From Mastigias papua (lineage: Eukaryota > Cnidaria > Scyphozoa > Rhizostomeae > Mastigiidae), in assembly GCA_964019165.1 (NCBI GenBank), contig OZ025271.1:4685570-4749569 (forward strand): a stretch of 64,000 nt of DNA. Reading direction: 5' to 3'. Shown piece by piece: positions 59,960-64,000 of this stretch (the stretch's first letter is position 1; each line of letters opens with the position of its first letter). The notes under the pieces are model-generated. The model was given only the letters and a program-made list of their open reading frames with translations. It was not told the DNA's origin and did not search any database. A program made the position numbers and the translations under genes.

Positions 59960-60580
59960 AATTGTACAACAAAACATGCGTAGGAACATCTTCAATGTCA
60001 TTATTAAGTACCTAAACAACACTCTGCTAACTAGGAAGAAGCTGCACAAATGGCCTCTTTCTGATTCTTCTTTGTGATCTTTCTGCTTTCATTCCGAAAC
60101 AGTTCAGCATGCTGTCTCGAGTTGCGATTCGGACATTGTGGATTGTAGAAACACCTGGCATCAAAATTCTGTGCTTCTCTTTCTTTCACGATCATTATCT
60201 TCTTTGCAGAATTCCATGTTATATGCTCATCTCCTTTTCCTTTCATCTCCTTCTTTGATCATTAGTGACTCCCTTAGACCAGATCTTGCATTACTTTCCC
60301 CTGATAATACTCTCCATCTCCTGGAGTTTACTGTGGGATTTCAAACCAATATAGAAAGCAATAGTAGTCGTAAAGCTGCTAAGAATGAGACTCTTGTGCG
60401 CGATCATAATTTCAACTATCGCAGTATCCATTTCATGCAGTTGTCAATATGTCAATTTAGGTTTTGACAAAAACAGCCGAAGTCAAATTGTCAAGAATGC
60501 ATCTACGGTTCTGTTCTGTGCACTTATTATATTTTATGCTGTAGAAATAAACCATGGACAACTCCAGAACATTTAGATTT
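59960..60580 (+). pseudogene. RLE retrotransposon C-terminal relic, copy I
   Basis: Lies in the same orientation as copy H and about 570 bp after it. Pieces: IKYLNNTLLTRKKLHKWPL, a zinc finger remnant (SFCFHSETVQHAVSSC), WHQNSVLLFLSRSLSSLQN, SDSLRPDLALLSPDNT, then HLLEFTVGFQTNIESN, and a C-terminal CCRNKPWTTPEHLDF. Frameshifts and one missing Cys (to stop) inactivate it. It is most like copies A, B and F, so the 20-28 kb family also seeded this region. Confidence 0.85.
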
Positions 60581-61439
60581 TAGAACTATACATTTCTTTA
60601 CTTCTTGGTATCCATGCATCTTTACTTCTATTTTTCTTGCTTCTTTTTAATGTATGTTTATTTTACCTAACTTCATGATATAAACAAGTCAATGATGCAC
60701 TACCTGAAACTAGAGCGGTGTATCATTGTATCGCTGTTTATTTTAGCATTTTATCAAAGTTAGATTATGTTTAGAAACAGAGTTGCTCTTACTAAGGCAC
60801 TGGTATCTGTGCTTTAGTAACTGTCTTAGCACCCTCCATGTTCTTATAGCTTCAGTTTGTCTTGTTAAGTCCCCTAACCAAAAATCATGATCTGTCGCCC
60901 CTGAAAACCTGGAGATTTTAGATTTTACCATAGAAAACCAGGGGGATTTGGCAAAGCTCCGGGTTATTACTGAAATTCATTACAAATATAAAAGGTCTAT
61001 AAAATGAGGCTCAAATGCCATAATCTTAAAGAAGTCTTAAGAAAATCACAAGTCTTAAATTCCAAAATCATCTTTCTTACCCACAAGAAATCGAGAACCC
61101 CTATTAGCTAGTTTACTCCAATACAAGTTAAAACAATTTTATGATAATCTCAGCCTCAAATTTTGAATAGTTTAGAAATTCGAGGTTCAGACCAAAGAGT
61201 TAGTTTCTTATATAAAAACGTGCATTTGTAAGCGAATGTGAGCGGCAAATAAATTACAACAAAAATAATCGCGAACATTAGAATGAAAAGTATCATGTGT
61301 TGACATAAGCTTAGTGAGCAAACTGAATATATAAGTTATGGTATTAAAATTTAGAAAGGTGCTGATTTACAATAACAATAGTAATAATTATTAAATTATA
61401 TTAGCTCAGAAGTCGAATACTATGATAGAAGTTGCCTAT
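60581..61439. other. Unassigned AT-rich DNA
   Basis: Nothing is recognised. A short aataataataattatt stretch near 61374-61395 precedes the gag fragment. Confidence 0.4.
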
Positions 61440-62335
61440 ATTTATTGGTGGCTTATCAGCAGAATCCAGAAAAGCTACAAATTGGTGACAGGGGACAGAT
61501 ATGGTTGTCGATATATTGCCTGACAGCTTTACTATTGGTGACTAAACGCTGTGCATATGCCAACGAATGGTTAGAGGACATTCAACTTATCAAGCTTCCT
61601 GCATTTCTTCAAGGTCCGGCGGCATCATATGATGATTCTTTGGATAAAACTGCGAGAGAATCCATAGGTGCTTTTACCACCAGCCCTAAACGCTGCTTCT
61701 CACCTACAGCCGGTCAGGAGAACTTTCATCGCAAAGTTTTAGGAATGTTGCTTAAGCCATGCTGAGGATCCGAATCTCTTTCCATGGCCGTTAAAGAAGC
61801 TGTTGCGCAACGTTGAACCTGATCTTTCTGCTAGTGCTTTTAATGCCTTACTGCACAGTGAATTCATCGGAGACTGCCTAAGGACCTGCCCGTTAATATC
61901 TTAGAAGCTAATCCAACACCATCATTGGGAAACATGTCTCATTTTTAACAACACTTGCGTGCACTTAACGGCCTTTCCTCTAGCCATGTCTCGTCATGTT
62001 CAGCTGTCAGCACGTCATCTTTTCAACCTGCTCGTTCTACTAGCAACGACACAACAACATTTGGAACGTTAAAGCCCCAACTACAATGCCTGCCAAAAGT
62101 AGTTGGAACACGCACACAATTGTATGTATTTCCGACTCCTGCCGCTTCTTCGCAACACCAATTAAACTGTAAATCCCCTTCCACCTTCAAACAATGTTGA
62201 TTCGATAGCAAAAGCCAGTAGCTTATAAAAACGCACAACTTCAGGCATGTGAGTTGCTCATATTTGCTTTATACAACATTGTGTAACGTGCGAAGGGATG
62301 CTATAGCTCGTCTATAGCGTAAATCAATGCAAGTG
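61440..62335 (+). pseudogene. LTR-type retroelement gag (capsid-like) remnant
   Basis: Frame 61445-61765 carries a capsid-like stretch (RLPAFLQGPAAS type: KLPAFLQGPAASYDD, then FSPTAGQENFHRKVLGM). It continues after frame shifts as DPNLFPW, LSASAFNALLHSEFI, LPKDLPVNILEANPTPSL and HLRALNGLSS. A Ser/Thr/Pro-rich linker follows (61955-62200), ending VVGTRTQLYVFPTPAAS. This is the arrangement of Gag from gypsy-like elements. No protease or RT follows; the sequence runs into a Penelope-like fragment. A shorter copy of the linker is at 11460-11760. Confidence 0.65.
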
Positions 62336-62344
62336 TTCCAGAAG

Positions 62345-62950
62345 ATGTCCTTGTTTCTCGCATTAAGAAAAAACTAGCCAACATTTCATCAGAAAAACGG
62401 TTTGGTCCTGAAAAGTGCCTGGTATACCTGAAATTGCCCTGGATTGGAAGTGTTTTATCAAAATTTGACAACAAAATTAATTACATCTTGTTTCTATGCT
62501 GTGAAGCCCCGTGCGGTTTATAAAACTAGGGTCATGCTACCATCTGCTAAAAAAGATAGCGTTCCTACCACTCAAAAAAGTTGTGTAGTTTACGAATTTT
62601 TGTGCCGATGTGAAGCTCGGTACGTAGGGCGCACTATGCCGAGGCTAGCAGATAGAATAAAACAACATGTATCAACGAGCATCAGGACGAAAAACACTAC
62701 AACAAGAGAGCAGCCTCCTCGTACGTGTAAAAGCTCTAATTCTAAAGTGAAAAGTGATTCGGCCATAGGACAACATCTTATTACAAATCCAGAATGCGCC
62801 AAAACATATACAGACGATAATTTTCGGATCATTGAGCAAGTAAGATCGTCCTTTCATTTAGGTGTTTTGGAATCGGTTTACATTAAGACTCAAAACCCAG
62901 TCTTGTGTAAACAAAATGAGTTCGTTTTGTCACTTGGACTCTTCAAGTAA
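62345..62950 (+). pseudogene. Penelope-like element, GIY-YIG endonuclease end
   Basis: A conserved pre-endonuclease stretch (YLKLPWIGSVLSKFDNKIN, from 62425) is followed by a frameshift near 62480. The endonuclease then reads in frame 62444-62950: CVVYEFLCRCEARYVGRT (VVY about residues 48-50, YVG 60-62), LADRIKQH, a basic spacer, SAIGQHLITNPEC, FRIIEQ, LGVLESVYIKTQNP with the likely catalytic Glu at 143, and LCKQNEFVLSLGLF. The VVY...YVG pattern, Arg and Glu are those of the GIY-YIG domain at the C-terminus of endonuclease-bearing Penelope-like retroelements. The RT domain is missing upstream, so the copy is 5' truncated. Confidence 0.9.
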
Positions 62951-63073
62951 ACAATGGTGAATAGGTGCTAATTGGCCAATCATAGGGCCAAATAGACGCA
63001 TTATTCATCATATCACGTGCACCCGCATCTGGCTATATATTTCGGCTCACCTTTCGGTCGTTATCCGACGTTT

Positions 63074-63114
63074 CATACTCTGACGAGTGTCGGACGAAAA
63101 AAGCTTTCAGTATG
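63074..63114 (+). ncRNA. Minimal type I hammerhead ribozyme-like motif
   Basis: Stem I is catact (63074-63079) paired with agtatg (63109-63114), 6 bp perfect. The core is ctgacga (63080-63086). Stem II is gtgtcggac (63087-63095), weak, with 2 pairs. Then gaaa (63096-63099), stem III aaa/uuu with an AGC loop (63099-63107), and the cleavage-site C at 63108. All invariant core bases are present. Penelope-like elements are known to carry minimal hammerheads with very short, palindromic stem III, and the motif lies about 120 bp after the GIY-YIG frame. A competing hairpin (tccgac with gtcgga) overlaps it. Confidence 0.6.
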
Positions 63115-63212
63115 CTAAAAGAATGTTTCCGCTTTTTCGTGCTATAGTGATGTTCTGTAGTTCCAACAGACTTTCCAAGACTTTTTGTCTTGTTTTGACT
63201 TGTGCATTGTAG

Positions 63213-63600
63213 AATGCAACAGCAGAAGCTTGATATCCTTCATAATGCTTTACAGATCCTTTCTGAGGGCCAAGCTTATTCAGTAGCTGCCATTTCCGCC
63301 AACATGATTAGAAGCAGTACTGTCCATGAATCTCAGAGTCGTTCTACAGTTCTTTGTTTTCTATGCCATGCATAAAGCCACATTGTCCACAACTGCCCGA
63401 AAAGACATAATATCAACCATTGTAAAAGCTGTCTTGGATGGGGTCATATAGCAGGAAACTGTGCCAATAATAACAATGAACATATCAGCAGTAAGCTTTC
63501 TGTAAACTTCAAAGGGGTGTTTCAATATTGGCCTAGAGTGATGAACATCCCTCAATCCCCTATGTTGGGAATGCTTCTGACCTCGCACCCAAATCTTTAA
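63213..63600 (+). pseudogene. Gag-like protein with two CCHC zinc knuckles, interrupted by a stop
   Basis: One frame from ATG at 63213 reads MQQQKLDILHNALQ, then two knuckles. The first is C-x2-C-x4-H-x4-C, with a TAA inside its x4 segment. The second, CKSCLGWGHIAGNC, is perfect. Paired knuckles of this form are typical of retroelement Gag or ORF1 nucleic-acid-binding proteins. Nothing recognisable precedes the Met, and the sequence decays downstream. Which element it belongs to is unknown. Confidence 0.6.
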
Positions 63601-64000
63601 GCCAATCCTTTGTTTCATGGAAAGTTCTTGGTGGTCTTCAGCTTTCAGCCTTAAGTGATACTTGGTTAATGAAATCCATTGTATCCCAAGAAGCTTTAAG
63701 GCAACTTATGACGTCTCGAGCATCCAATTCTCTCAATAATATTAGACGTACTCTCAATACCTGTGTTTCGATTACGAGACAAGCTTTCAAGTCCTAAGGT
63801 TTAGCTTTCATCCCAATGTCTTTTGCTGGTAGTATCGTTATATAAGATTGTGATTTTCTGAATTGTGGTAATGTGTTATAACCTTTGCAGTGTACTTTAG
63901 GGTGAGGCTTTATTCTTGCGAATTATTCGCGACTAAATATATCGGATGCATCATATTTTCTTGTTAGATCCCATAGTAGTACTCCATTCACTTCAGTTTC
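63601..64000. other. Unassigned end of window
   Basis: May continue the gag-like relic (frames are broken), but no further motif is seen. Confidence 0.3.

Overview
This window reads as eukaryotic (animal) intergenic DNA made almost entirely of repeats. I found no convincing host gene. It is AT-rich. It carries (TAA)n microsatellites, satellite DNA, Penelope-like and non-LTR retrotransposons, non-autonomous DNA transposons, and gag fragments of an LTR-type element. The mix fits an invertebrate such as a cnidarian or sponge, but the sequence alone does not fix the species.

Region by region. 1-8985: two satellite arrays, one with a strict 382-bp unit and one with a looser ~371-bp unit. The two are homologous but lie in opposite orientation and meet near 4165. 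8986-20400: mostly unassigned DNA with a gag fragment, a decayed CR1/L2-like LINE split by a 1-kb piggyBac-like element (TTAA duplications), and three further LINE 3' fragments. 20400-42545: the core of the window, a compact array of retrotransposons with restriction-like endonucleases (RLE). Six minus-strand copies of an R2/NeSL-type family (20441-27874) meet, head to head at a (TAA)n tract, four plus-strand R4/Dong-type elements (27933-42528). Microsatellite separates nearly every unit. The first R4/Dong copy has an uninterrupted ORF of about 1128 residues. The other three are broken by stops or frameshifts.

42545-55150: LINE fragments, a foldback element with tRNA-like arms, a near-identical inverted partner of a repeat at 15.4 kb, an 839-bp TIR element, a long inverted repeat around a second TIR element, and long stretches with nothing recognisable. 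55155-60580: a second, older cluster of RLE retrotransposon fragments on both strands. 60580-64000: LTR-type gag remnants, a Penelope-like GIY-YIG endonuclease fragment with a hammerhead-ribozyme-like motif just downstream, and a gag-like zinc-knuckle fragment at the edge.

The genes do not form a host pathway. The common theme is target-primed retrotransposition into TAA microsatellite: each insertion appears to leave or extend a TAA tract that then receives the next element.
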